In this document: in pieces, positions 32,591 to 40,610 of the stretch
Layout: the number at the start of each line of letters is the position of its first letter
How positions within the stretch are numbered: position 1 is the stretch's first letter
Source: Verrucomicrobiales bacterium
Lineage (GTDB): Bacteria; Verrucomicrobiota; Verrucomicrobiia; Limisphaerales; UBA9464
Length of the DNA: 45,153 nt
Direction: 5' to 3'
NCBI GenBank assembly: GCA_027483345.1
Contig: JAIXUV010000164.1
Coordinates: 1-45,153 of the forward strand
The notes under the pieces: generated by a model
The model's database searches: none
The model's input: only the letters and a program-made list of their open reading frames with translations
What the model was told of the DNA's origin: nothing
Made by a program: the position numbers and the translations under genes

Positions 32591-33658
32591 TCAGCGCCGG
32601 GAGGAGGGATGGCTTGGCGTTGGGTGTTGGGCCGGCTGTCCTTTCGCCGGTTCGATTCCCTGATCCGGGAGACGCACTGCCGCGAAGACGCGGACTCCCC
32701 GGACCCAGAAGGCGATCCCGGGGGCTTCTTCAGGCAGTCCTCCAGCCATGCGATTCCAGGTCCGGCCTTGATCCGTAGTCCGCAGGATGCTGGGGCCCAC
32801 TCCCGCGAAGACCCGTTCGGCATCCCCGGCCATTTCCCACACCGGGCCGTCCTGTCCGTTTCCGCCCTCGGATGGCTCTGCGGTGCCGAGAAGGTCCAGT
32901 GTCGACGCGCTCCGGATCCGGCCTTGTTCCCAAACGACTCCGGCATCGTGGCTTGCGTGGAGACCGCCAGGATTGTGGCCGGCGATCAGCGTTCCTCGTG
33001 TCGCGGCCAAGGCCAGCGGCACCACCGTTCCGATCCGCTCCCAGGTTCCGGCTTCTTCGTTCCAGCGGTGAAGGCCTTGGCTGTAGAGCGCGGCGTGGAT
33101 GCGTCCGCCGACCTCGGACAAGGCGAAGGCCTGTCCGAGCGCCGGCCAACCCTTGCGAAGCGCAATCCAGTTCCCGCCGGCGTCTTCGGACAGTTGCACG
33201 CCGTCCGCGTCGGTCCCGGCATAGAGCCTCGTGCCGGTCGCGTGCAGGCTCCGGATCTTGGTCGCAGCCAGGCCGACTTTCCGTTCCCAGGTCTTGCCTT
33301 GGTCGACGGAGGCGATGAGTCCATGGCGGTCGGTGCCCAGGAAGATGCGGTCGGCGTGGACGGCGATGGCGAGGATCCGGGGAGCCGCCTCGGGAAGCAC
33401 CACGACCTCGTTCCAGGTCCCTCCTTCGTCGTCGCTGCGGAAGAGTCCGGCATCCGTGCCGGCAAGCACCCGGGTTCCGTCGGCGTGGACGGCATTGATC
33501 CGGGAAAAGGTGGGCAATCCTTGGGAGGCCTGGGTCCAGGTGTCCCCACCATCGCGGCTGCGAAACACGGCGAAGGAGTCGCCGCCGAGCAGTTGTCCGA
33601 GGGAGGCGAGGATTACCGCAGACCAAGACCGCAGGCGAAGGGCGCGGGATGGGATCAT
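32591..33658 (-). CDS. BNR/Asp-box beta-propeller protein
   Basis: A 355-aa protein with an N-terminal signal-like segment (LRSWSAVILASLGQLLGG) and a beta-propeller marked by Asp-box motifs: SRDGGDTWTQAS, SDDEGGTWNEV, SVDQGKTWERK, SEDAGGNWIAL, SHDAGVVWEQG and TTDQGRTWNRM, about every 45 residues. The family includes sialidases and VPS10-like or photosystem-assembly propellers; no sialidase catalytic arginine triad or FRIP motif is evident, so binding rather than hydrolysis is likely. A GTG at 33667 is an alternative start three codons upstream. Convergent with the ice-binding gene, 14 bp apart. Confidence 0.84.
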   Translation of the reverse strand: MIPSRALRLRSWSAVILASLGQLLGGDSFAVFRSRDGGDTWTQASQGLPTFSRINAVHADGTRVLAGTDAGLFRSDDEGGTWNEVVVLPEAAPRILAIAVHADRIFLGTDRHGLIASVDQGKTWERKVGLAATKIRSLHATGTRLYAGTDADGVQLSEDAGGNWIALRKGWPALGQAFALSEVGGRIHAALYSQGLHRWNEEAGTWERIGTVVPLALAATRGTLIAGHNPGGLHASHDAGVVWEQGRIRSASTLDLLGTAEPSEGGNGQDGPVWEMAGDAERVFAGVGPSILRTTDQGRTWNRMAGGLPEEAPGIAFWVRGVRVFAAVRLPDQGIEPAKGQPAQHPTPSHPSSRR

Positions 33659-33776
33659 GGGGAACACAGCCGGCCTTCGACCGGGGTTCAGCGGTTCCGT
33701 TCGGAATCGACGGAGGCTTTGCCGGGCAACCTCGAGCTGGCGCAGAAGCGTTGTTGGTCGCGGGCCGCTTGCGGGC

Positions 33777-34520
33777 TCACTTCAGGTCCTCACCCGCGAG
33801 TCCGCCGGCGGTCCAGTCGAGGTTGTAGAGCAGGCGGTTGCCGTCTCGGAAGGTGTGGTTGAGACGGTCGTAGAGCGCGTACTCCGAATGGCCGTCCACG
33901 AAAAGCAGGGAGATTCCGCCGGGTCCGTGTGCGGAGCCGGAGTTGCCCTTGGAGATGTCGTTCCATCGGCCCTTGAGACTGGCGAAGCACGGGGCGATGG
34001 CCTTGCGCGACGGGGAACGGACCTCGGCGACCTTGCGCACCTTGAGGGCCGCGTTGTCGTCGGTGTGGTAGAACTGGTTGTAGTAGTAGTACGAGCAGGG
34101 GAAGAGCAGCTCGTTGGTGCGGATAGGGAAGTTGTTGGCGCTGGTCCACTCCAGGTTGAAGCCGCGTCCCTTCTCGGCCGGACAGAAGTAGAACGACCTC
34201 GAATTGGTGCTGATGTAGCGGTCCATCATCCGGAGCACATCCACGAATCCCATCTGCGGCCAGTCGCGACCGGAGTAGGGGAACTGGTCGGCGTTGTCGG
34301 CGGTGTAGAGCGCGTAGGTGAAGCCGATCTGGCGCAGGTTCGAGGTGCACCGCGCCTGGAGGGCCTTGGTCTTGGCCTTCGTGAGCGCAGGCAAAAGCAT
34401 CCCGGCTAGGATGGCGATGATGGCCACGACCACGAGCAGTTCGATGAGCGTGAAGGCGCGGGACCCGAAATGGGTGCGGGACGTCGCCGAGGTCGGCGGG
34501 GCGGGGAGGAGGTTTTTCAT
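33777..34520 (-). CDS. Type II/IV pseudopilin-like protein (prepilin N-terminal motif, H-x-DG C-terminus)
   Basis: A 247-aa protein with the prepilin peptidase site [21 protein letters not shown] (about 20-40; Glu at +5), an unusually long 20-residue leader, and a globular domain ending with [17 protein letters not shown] (H...DG). This architecture is abundant in Verrucomicrobiota and Planctomycetota as paralogous 'major pilin-like' proteins with unknown individual roles. [21 protein letters not shown] (about 57-77) is the typical post-helix segment. No pilus or secretion genes are adjacent, so it is probably a stand-alone paralogue. Confidence 0.9.
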   Translation of the reverse strand: MKNLLPAPPTSATSRTHFGSRAFTLIELLVVVAIIAILAGMLLPALTKAKTKALQARCTSNLRQIGFTYALYTADNADQFPYSGRDWPQMGFVDVLRMMDRYISTNSRSFYFCPAEKGRGFNLEWTSANNFPIRTNELLFPCSYYYYNQFYHTDDNAALKVRKVAEVRSPSRKAIAPCFASLKGRWNDISKGNSGSAHGPGGISLLFVDGHSEYALYDRLNHTFRDGNRLLYNLDWTAGGLAGEDLK

Positions 34521-34667
34521 CGTCCGAATCGCAGGCTGGAGGTGGCGTCAATCCGTCGACGGGTTCAAGCGGCGATTGGCCGGGTGGGCCTTTCGACGTC
34601 GCAGGGCGGCCCCGGCTTCCCGCCGGGACTTGCCCGTCCATCCGCGTGGCGGGAGAGTCCCCGGGCG

Positions 34668-35486
34668 ATGATTCGAAGCGCCATCACCGTCTGTCTGGTA
34701 CCCGAGGCCCGGAGCGGACCGTTCGTGCATCACGTCCCGTTGGAGCAGGGGATGGCCCTAGCCGCGGCCGACGGGTTCGACGCCGTGGAGATCTTCCCGA
34801 CCCATCCCGACGACCTGGATGGGCTCCATTTGCGGGAGGGATTGCGGCAACACGGCCTGAAGCTCGCGGCGATGGGAACCGGCGCGGGCTTCCTCCGTCA
34901 CAAGCTCACGCTGACGGATCCCGATTCGAGGATCCGTGCGCGGGCCGAGGACTTCATCGGCGCGGTGGTGGACTTCGCGGGCGGACATGGGGCGCCGGCG
35001 ATCCTGGGATCGATGCAGGGGCGGCATGGCGGCGAGGTTTCCCGGGAGCAGGCCTTGGAGTGGTTGGCCTGGGCCTTGAACCAGTTGGGTCCGAGGGCCC
35101 ACGCGCTCGGAGTCCCGCTGCTGTATGAGCCGCTCAACCGCTACGAGACGAACCTGTTCAACACCGTCGCCGACGCCTTGGCCTTCCTCGACACCCTGCG
35201 GACGCGCAACGTGAAGCTCCTCTGCGACCTGTTCCACATGAACATCGAGGAGGCGGACATCCCGACCGCGCTCCGTTTGGCCGGCGACCGGTTGGGACAT
35301 GTGCACTTCGCGGACACCAACCGTCGGGCCGTCGGTCTCGGGCATCTCGATGTGGCGCCGATCGCGGCGACGTTGCGGGAAATGGGCTACTCGGGATACG
35401 TCTCGGCGGAGGTGTTGCCGTTGCCCGACGCCGCAACCGCCTCGGCACGGACCCTCGAGTCCTTCCGTCGATGGTTTCCCCGTTGA
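34668..35486 (+). CDS. TIM-barrel sugar isomerase/epimerase (hydroxypyruvate isomerase-like)
   Basis: A 272-aa xylose-isomerase-like TIM barrel. Metal and catalytic residues are visible at strand ends: GFDAVEIFP, LLYEPLNRYETN (Glu), LCDLFHMNIEE (Asp, His), HVHFADTNR (His, Asp) and GYVSAEVLP (Glu). This set resembles tagatose 3-epimerase and hydroxypyruvate isomerase families. ATG 34668 is adopted because the barrel begins at once (RSAITVCLVPEA). A frame open further upstream is a shadow. It precedes a YdcF-like gene by 39 bp and an RbsD/FucU-type gene beyond, suggesting a small carbohydrate-handling unit. Exact substrate unknown. Confidence 0.85.
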   Translation: MIRSAITVCLVPEARSGPFVHHVPLEQGMALAAADGFDAVEIFPTHPDDLDGLHLREGLRQHGLKLAAMGTGAGFLRHKLTLTDPDSRIRARAEDFIGAVVDFAGGHGAPAILGSMQGRHGGEVSREQALEWLAWALNQLGPRAHALGVPLLYEPLNRYETNLFNTVADALAFLDTLRTRNVKLLCDLFHMNIEEADIPTALRLAGDRLGHVHFADTNRRAVGLGHLDVAPIAATLREMGYSGYVSAEVLPLPDAATASARTLESFRRWFPR

Positions 35487-35525
35487 AGCTGCGCCGCGCA
35501 GTCCACGTCCCCCTTGGCTGAATCC

Positions 35526-36542
35526 ATGAACCTGGAAAACGAAGGATCGAACCGGTGGTGGGACGTCCTGAGGCGGGGATCGCTCCTGTTCACCGGACTG
35601 TTCCTCATCCTGTCGGCACTGCTGGCGCGTCCAATGATCCTTTGGTTGTTGGATCTGCGGGTTTTGGGCCCGGGTTTGGGAGCCTTCGTGGCCGGGTGGG
35701 TCGGAATCGGAGCCGTGACGGCGGCGATTCGGCCGGACCTGTCCGGTACTGGGCGTCGAGGAGTGCTGGGGTTGCTGTTGCTGGGAAGCGTGGTCGCGAC
35801 CGGCAATCTGATCGCCGTGATGCTCGCAGGGCGCAGCCAGGTCTCACTTTCCCACTTCCCGCCGGTTTCGCTCCTCGTGGCCATGCTGTTTGCCTGGAGC
35901 GCGGCTGCGACGATGGGGGATCGCCGCAGGGCGAGCGGCGTATCCAGGCTTCGGGATTGGGCTGGGATCACGGGAGCCGCCGTCGGTGCGGCGTTGGTGT
36001 TTCCGTTGGTCCAGGGTTTTGCCTTGGGCTGGTCCGACTACCGGAGACCGGCGGAGGTGGGCGTCGTGTTCGGTGCCAGGACCTATGCCGACGGCACGAT
36101 GAGCGAGGCGTTGGCTTCCCGAGTCCGGGCCGGCTGCGTGCTCCATCGGGAAGGCCGGGTCCGGAAGCTCCTGTTTTCCGGTGGGCCTGGCGACGGTGCG
36201 GTCCACGAGACCGAGGCGATGCGGCGGTTGGCGCTGTCCCTGGGGGTTCCTGCGACGGACATCGAGGTCGACACCCACGGTTGGAACACCCGGAAGACGG
36301 TCGAGTTCGTCCGCTGCCATTCCGCCGCCACCGGAGGAATTGTCGCAGTGAGCGAGTTCTACCATCTCCCACGCATCCGGTTGGCGTTCCAGCAGGCTGG
36401 AATGCAGGTCACCACCGTGCCGGCCCGACCCGAGATCGCGGCCCGGTTGTTCCCGGTTCCCTCGCTCTGTCGCGAGGCGATTGCCTTCTGGGCTTACCTC
36501 TTCCGGGGAGTCCGGACACACTCACCCGAAATCCCATGCTGA
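35526..36542 (+). CDS. YdcF/SanA/ElyC-family (DUF218) membrane protein
   Basis: A 338-aa protein. Four TM helices occupy the N-terminal half (LLFTGLFLILSALLA; LGAFVAGWVGIGAVTAAI; GVLGLLLLGSVVATGNLIAVML; VSLLVAMLFAWSAAATM), followed by another hydrophobic segment at about 143-160. The C-terminal DUF218 domain (about 175-320) has VGVVFGARTYADGTMSEALASRV, LLFSGGPGDG, TEAMRRLALSLGVP and DTHGWNTRKTVEFV. SanA/ElyC members affect envelope barrier and peptidoglycan under cold or antibiotic stress. The stop overlaps the next gene by 7 bp, giving coupling. ATG 35526 used; TTG 35514 is an alternative. Confidence 0.86.
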   Translation: MNLENEGSNRWWDVLRRGSLLFTGLFLILSALLARPMILWLLDLRVLGPGLGAFVAGWVGIGAVTAAIRPDLSGTGRRGVLGLLLLGSVVATGNLIAVMLAGRSQVSLSHFPPVSLLVAMLFAWSAAATMGDRRRASGVSRLRDWAGITGAAVGAALVFPLVQGFALGWSDYRRPAEVGVVFGARTYADGTMSEALASRVRAGCVLHREGRVRKLLFSGGPGDGAVHETEAMRRLALSLGVPATDIEVDTHGWNTRKTVEFVRCHSAATGGIVAVSEFYHLPRIRLAFQQAGMQVTTVPARPEIAARLFPVPSLCREAIAFWAYLFRGVRTHSPEIPC

Positions 36543-36982
36543 AGCACCGACTCATCCATCCGAAGATCAACGAGATCCTCGGGCGCGCCGGCCATCATTC
36601 CACGATCCTGATCGCCGACGGCAACTATCCTGCCTCGACCAAGAAGGGACCGAACGCCGAGGTGGTCTGCCTGAACCTGTCGCCGGGGATGGTCCGGGTT
36701 TCCGATGTGCTGAGGGCGATCCTGTCGGCGGTGCCGGTCGACCACGTGAACGTGATGGGCATCCCCGCCGACGACTCGTATGCCGCGATGGGCGAGCCGC
36801 CGGTATGGAACGAATTCCGCCAGGTGCTGAAGGACTCCGGCTGCAAGGCCGAGCTGGAGCCGGTGCTCAAGTGGGACTTCTACAAGCACGTCGAATCTCC
36901 CGACCACGTGCTGACGGTGCAGACCGGGGACCAGGCCCTTTGGGCGAACGTCCTGCTGAAGATGGGTTGCCGCGTGGATTGA
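36536..36982 (+). CDS. RbsD/FucU family protein (sugar mutarotase/pyranase-like)
   Basis: A 148-aa protein of the RbsD/FucU fold, which catalyses anomer or pyranose/furanose interconversion of ribose or fucose. Conserved parts are HPKINEILGRAGHHSTILIADGNYP (front), VVCLNLSPGMVRVSDVLRAIL (oligomer core), and a C-terminal VQTGDQALWANVLLKMG, matching the FucU ending. The second H in GHH is at the position of the catalytic His of the family (GHGDEI in FucU), though the following residues differ. The start codon lies inside the preceding gene (7-bp overlap). Together with the upstream isomerase it suggests sugar processing; the substrate is undetermined. Confidence 0.88.
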   Translation: MLKHRLIHPKINEILGRAGHHSTILIADGNYPASTKKGPNAEVVCLNLSPGMVRVSDVLRAILSAVPVDHVNVMGIPADDSYAAMGEPPVWNEFRQVLKDSGCKAELEPVLKWDFYKHVESPDHVLTVQTGDQALWANVLLKMGCRVD

Positions 36983-37019
36983 ACCACGGGGCGGCGGCTG
37001 GGCGGGATCGCCCTCGGGC

Positions 37020-37424
37020 CTAAGGCTTCGAGGTGACCACGTCCCAGTCGAAGCCCATGGCCTCGGCGTACCGGGCGAAGGCCTTCTCATGGAGGATCAA
37101 CACCGCCCGGGCGACGCTGGAGTCGTCTGCGTGACCCATGCTCGCGATGTGGTCCGGGATGATGTCGGTCTTCTTGTGGGCGTAGGTGATGGCGAAGATC
37201 GCGGAGGCGAGGGCGCTGTAGGGCAGGTCCTTGTAGGCGCCTTCGGCGACGTCTTCCACGACGTCGGCCAGGAACTCCAGCTGGTTGACCAGGTGGGGGA
37301 AGTGGGGCGCGTTGATCTGGGCGAACTCGACCTTCCAGAGCGGCAGGTTGCGCAGGACCTTCTCGAGGGTTGCGGGATTGACCTGTGCGGCCCCGTGGGC
37401 GACGTAGCTGGCGATCTCGGACAT
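37020..37424 (-). CDS. YkvA-like (DUF1232-type) small protein
   Basis: A 134-aa protein beginning MSEIASYVAHGAAQVNP. It has the helical YkvA-like features LPLWKVEFAQINAPHFPHLVNQLEFLADVVEDVAEGAYKDLPYSALASAIFAITYAHKKTDIIPDHI in several blocks, with the polar 'TDIIPDHI..MGHADDSSV' segment that resembles the DUF1232 core (P.D.IPD..P..GY.DD). The central helix is amphipathic to hydrophobic, so membrane association is plausible. Function unknown. The frame is open upstream to 37460, but ATG 37424 gives the standard start. It is convergent with the RbsD/FucU-like gene and divergent from the HEAT gene. Confidence 0.72.
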   Translation of the reverse strand: MSEIASYVAHGAAQVNPATLEKVLRNLPLWKVEFAQINAPHFPHLVNQLEFLADVVEDVAEGAYKDLPYSALASAIFAITYAHKKTDIIPDHIASMGHADDSSVARAVLILHEKAFARYAEAMGFDWDVVTSKP

Positions 37425-37543
37425 GGCGAACACGATAGGCCCGGCCGACGTGGGAGGCAATTGAGGAACCCGACACCTGTTCGGAACACCGCTTCAACAC
37501 CGGAGCTTGTGGCCGCCGCGACAGACCGTAACGTCACGCCCCG

Positions 37544-38671
37544 ATGACCTCTCGAATTCCTCCGGCGTTGATCGTTGCCGGCCTGCTCGGGTTCGGCCGC
37601 CTTGGCGGCGTCGTGGCCGCCGGGATCGAGGAACCGATCCGCGTGCTGAAGTCGGTCGGCGCGGAAGGGCTCGGCAACGCCGCGGCCCGGGACGCCTGGC
37701 GCGAGGCCACGGCCCAAGGGCTGGCCGCAGTGCCGAGCTTGCTGGAGTCGATGTCGGGTGCGAACGACTACGCCCTGAACTGGCTGCGGCTCGCAGTCGA
37801 CGCGGCGGTGCAGAAGGGCCGCGACGCCGGCGCGGAATGGCCTAAGGAGCGGCTGGGTGCGATCCTGGGCGACACCCGGAACCATCCGAAGGCGCGGCAT
37901 CTCGCCTTCACGCTCCTGCGGCGGGCCGATCCGGAATCGGCGGCCCGCCTGCTTGACGGCTTCATCGGGGATCCCGCGCCGGATCTCCGACGTGAGGCCG
38001 TGGATGCGCGCGTCCAGGCGGCGACCGCGCTCCTGGCCAAGGACAAGGCCGCCGGTGTCCAGGCCCTGAACGCGGCGCTCGGCCATGCCCGTGAAGCCGA
38101 CCAGATCGAGTCGATCGCCAAGCAGTTGAAGGACCTCGGTTCGCCGGCGGACCTGCGGCGCGTCTTCGGCTGGGTCACCCGATGGAAGGTGATCGGTCCG
38201 TTCGACAACACCGGCGGCGCCGGCTTCACCAAGGTCGAGCCACCGGAGGAGAAGCTGGACCTCGCTTCCGAGCTTGAGGGCAAGAAGGGCCGTGTGCGGT
38301 GGATGGACTACGAATCCCGCGGCGACTACGGGGTGGTCGACCTCAACGCCGCACTGGGCACCGTGAAGGGGGCTGCCGGCTACGCGATGGCCGAGATCAA
38401 GGTGCCCGCCGCGCGCCGCGCGCAGATCCGTCTGGGTTCGGAACTCGGATGGAAGGTCTGGCTGAACGGGAAGTACCTCTTCGGCCGTGACGAGTACCAC
38501 CGCGGCGCAGAGATCGACCAGTACCGCCTTCCGGTCGAACTGAAACCCGGAACGAACGTGATCCTCGTGAAATGCCTCCAGAACGAACAGACCGAGGACT
38601 GGGCCGTGGACTGGCAGTTCCAGCTGCGGGTCACCGACGAACAGGGCAATCCGATCCAATCCGAACCATGA
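37544..38671 (+). CDS. Exported HEAT-repeat protein with C-terminal sugar-binding-like domain
   Basis: A 375-aa protein with a signal segment (LIVAGLLGFGRLGGVVAAG). Residues about 30-205 are alpha-helical repeat units (HEAT-like; AWREATAQGLAAVPSLLESM and following). The C-terminal part (about 210-370) is a beta-sandwich: TRWKVIGPFDNTGGAGF opens it and GWKVWLNGKYLFGRDEYHRGAEIDQYRLPVELKPGTNVILVKCLQN closes it. This last pattern is the PA14/glycosyl-hydrolase-2-type sugar-binding fold common in PVC secreted proteins. It is coupled to the downstream PQQ propeller (ATGA overlap), so the two products probably act together at the cell surface. No catalytic site is recognisable. Confidence 0.8.
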   Translation: MTSRIPPALIVAGLLGFGRLGGVVAAGIEEPIRVLKSVGAEGLGNAAARDAWREATAQGLAAVPSLLESMSGANDYALNWLRLAVDAAVQKGRDAGAEWPKERLGAILGDTRNHPKARHLAFTLLRRADPESAARLLDGFIGDPAPDLRREAVDARVQAATALLAKDKAAGVQALNAALGHAREADQIESIAKQLKDLGSPADLRRVFGWVTRWKVIGPFDNTGGAGFTKVEPPEEKLDLASELEGKKGRVRWMDYESRGDYGVVDLNAALGTVKGAAGYAMAEIKVPAARRAQIRLGSELGWKVWLNGKYLFGRDEYHRGAEIDQYRLPVELKPGTNVILVKCLQNEQTEDWAVDWQFQLRVTDEQGNPIQSEP

Positions 38672-39918
38672 GCACCCATTCTTCCCAACGGTCCTTCCCG
38701 GGCCTTCGCCGCCAGGTGGTCCTCGCCGGCCTACTCGCGCTTTCGACCGTCTCGGGATCGGCCGCGGACTGGGCCGGGTTCCGCGGACCCGCCGGCAACG
38801 GCGTCTCGCAGGAGGCCGGGGTTCCCGAGCGGTTGGACGCCGGTTCCATCGTCTGGGGAATCGACCTGCCCGGACGCGGCGTCTCATCCCCGCTGATCAT
38901 CGGCGATCGGGTGCTGGTCACCGCATCGAGCGGTGCGCGTGGGGACCGTCTCCATGTCCTGTGCTTCCGGCTTTCCGACGGCCAACTCCGCTGGGAGCGC
39001 CAGGTCTGGGCGACCGGCCGCACGATGACCCACGAAAAGATCAGCCCCGCTGTTCCGACGCCGGTCTCCGACGGCAAGGCCGTGTACGCGATCTTCTCCT
39101 CCAACGACTGCGTCGCCTTGGACCTGGACGGCAACCTCCTCTGGTACCGCGGGCTGGGGAAGGACTACCCGAACGCCAGCAATTCGCTGGGGATGTCGTC
39201 GTCGCTGGTCTTCGCCGACGGCGTGCTCGTCGCCCAGGTGGAGAACGACAGCGAATCGTTCACCGCCGGCTTGGACGCGGCCACCGGGCGCAACCGTTGG
39301 AAGCTGGAGAGGCCGAAGCGCGCGAACTGGACTTCGCCATCGGTGATGAAGGATTCCAACGGGGCCACGCTGGTCCTGCTGCAGTCGTCGAAGGGCCTGA
39401 CCGCGGTGGAACCGTCGACGGGGCGCGTGGTCTGGAACTGGGCCGAGGGCGCTTCGACCGTGCCGTCCACCGCCGTGGTGGGCAACCGGCTCTACGTGCC
39501 GTCCAACGGCCTGACCGTGTTGGAAATGCAGCCGGACAACAGTTCGCCGAAGTCCGCCTGGCGTTCGCCGCAGCTGCGTCCGGGGACGGCGAGTCCGCTG
39601 GTACTCGACGGAAAGGTCCTGGTCCTGAACGACCAGGGGATCCTGACCTGCGGCGACACCGGCGAAGGGCGGCGTCTGTGGCAGCTGCGACTCAAGGGAC
39701 CGTTCAGCGCCACACCGGTGTCGGCGGGCGGCAAGATCTACTGCGTCAACGAAGTCGGAATGGTCCAGGTGGTGGATCCCTCGGGCGCCGAGGGAACCGT
39801 TGTGAGCGAACTGGACCTCGGACAGCCGGTCATCGGCACGCCGTCGATCGCGGCCGGATCGTTGTTCGTCCGAAGCGACCGCCGACTGTTCCGCATCGGA
39901 CGCCAGAGTCCGCTTTGA
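38668..39918 (+). CDS. Exported PQQ-like beta-propeller protein
   Basis: A 416-aa protein with a signal peptide (VVLAGLLALSTVSGSAADW) followed by WAGFRGPAGNGVS, the usual start of PVC outer-membrane-type PQQ propellers. About seven blades are marked by A-x-D-x-x-G-x-x-x-W motifs: ALDLDGNLLWYR, GLDAATGRNRWKL, AVEPSTGRVVWNW and TCGDTGEGRRLWQL. A BamB-like assembly or polymer-binding role is possible, but no quinone or metal ligands are evident, so it is not called a dehydrogenase. Its ATG overlaps the upstream stop. Confidence 0.87.
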   Translation: MSTHSSQRSFPGLRRQVVLAGLLALSTVSGSAADWAGFRGPAGNGVSQEAGVPERLDAGSIVWGIDLPGRGVSSPLIIGDRVLVTASSGARGDRLHVLCFRLSDGQLRWERQVWATGRTMTHEKISPAVPTPVSDGKAVYAIFSSNDCVALDLDGNLLWYRGLGKDYPNASNSLGMSSSLVFADGVLVAQVENDSESFTAGLDAATGRNRWKLERPKRANWTSPSVMKDSNGATLVLLQSSKGLTAVEPSTGRVVWNWAEGASTVPSTAVVGNRLYVPSNGLTVLEMQPDNSSPKSAWRSPQLRPGTASPLVLDGKVLVLNDQGILTCGDTGEGRRLWQLRLKGPFSATPVSAGGKIYCVNEVGMVQVVDPSGAEGTVVSELDLGQPVIGTPSIAAGSLFVRSDRRLFRIGRQSPL

Positions 39919-39940
39919 GCCAACTATCGAGAAGGGATTG

Positions 39941-39956
39941 GCACGCAAAGCCGCAA
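39941..39956 (+). repeat. Dispersed CACGCAAA-CCGCAA repeat, copy 2
   Basis: GCACGCAAAGCCGCAA begins 22 bp after the propeller stop. With copy 3 on the opposite strand about 100 bp away it forms a long inverted pair (14 of 15 core positions complementary). Confidence 0.6.
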
Positions 39957-40055
39957 CGGCGCTGAGGAGCGGGAAGAGATCCGCTCGATCGCATTGCCAG
40001 ATCCGTGTGCCGGACGGTGATCGTCATTTCTGTCCCAACTCCGGCGTGCCGATGA

Positions 40056-40080
40056 CGTTTTTGCGGTTTTGCGTGAGGCC
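40056..40080 (-). repeat. Dispersed CACGCAAA-CCGCAA repeat, copy 3
   Basis: Read on the minus strand it is GGCCTCACGCAAAACCGC followed by AAAAACG, matching copy 1 (CCTCACGC.AAACCGCAAA) and copy 2. It lies just 3' of the DUF4160 gene. Confidence 0.6.
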
Positions 40081-40116
40081 CGTCTTCGCTTCGATTGGAT
40101 CGTTCCCTGAGGCGGG

Positions 40117-40377
40117 TCACTCGAGGGGTTGAACCGGCTTCGGCGCGATCCCGGCGGTCGCGCGTTGCCAGTTCTGGAGCAGGGCATCCTGGTTCTGGGT
40201 AGCCCATTCGAGCACCATCTGGCGCACCCGAGCCGGGGCGTTGCCGCCCACGATCCGCAGCGGCCAGATCTGGACGACGATCTCGTGATCCCCGTAGAGC
40301 GCGTGGAAGCGGGCGTCGAGCGTCCGGGTCACCAGCATCCGGATGACGATTCCATAAAACTTCGAGATGACAGGCAT
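40117..40377 (-). CDS. Solitary DUF4160 protein
   Basis: An 86-aa protein starting MPVISKFYGIVIRM, the hallmark of DUF4160, followed by ARFHALYGDHEIVVQIWP and a C-terminal helix (RVRQMVLEWATQNQDALLQNW). DUF4160 genes usually pair with a DUF2442 gene in a toxin-antitoxin-like arrangement; no DUF2442 partner is visible on either side. The usual PPHFHA motif is reduced to DARFHA, losing the first His. AAGGAG (plus positions 40386-40391, 8 nt before the ATG) fixes the start against longer frames. AT-rich inverted repeats lie upstream. Confidence 0.85.
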   Translation of the reverse strand: MPVISKFYGIVIRMLVTRTLDARFHALYGDHEIVVQIWPLRIVGGNAPARVRQMVLEWATQNQDALLQNWQRATAGIAPKPVQPLE

Positions 40378-40477
40378 GGCAGGTTCTCCTTCGGCACGCG
40401 GAAGAGGGGTTGGGGACATCCGCGCGTTCATGTTCATGTTCGTTACGCGACTCCTGACCCGAGCGGTCGCGGATTGT

Positions 40478-40516
40478 TTCAATAAAAAAGTTCAACAAAA
40501 ACGCGCCCCTGTTGAA
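40478..40516. promoter_or_regulatory. AT-rich inverted-repeat cluster upstream of DUF4160
   Basis: TTCAACA (40491-40497) and TGTTGAA (40510-40516) form a perfect 7-bp dyad across 12 nt; a third TTCAA is at 40478-40482, with AATAAAAAAG between. The base composition contrasts with the GC-rich surroundings, suiting a promoter with an autoregulatory operator. About 100 bp before the DUF4160 start. Confidence 0.45.
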
Positions 40517-40610
40517 TACGCGGAAAGCGCCCCCGGCTGAACGGAGAACCGGGTGGGGACCGAAGGAGGAGCGGGGAGACGGCAGCGCCGTCGTAGAAGC
40601 GAAGGTGCCG

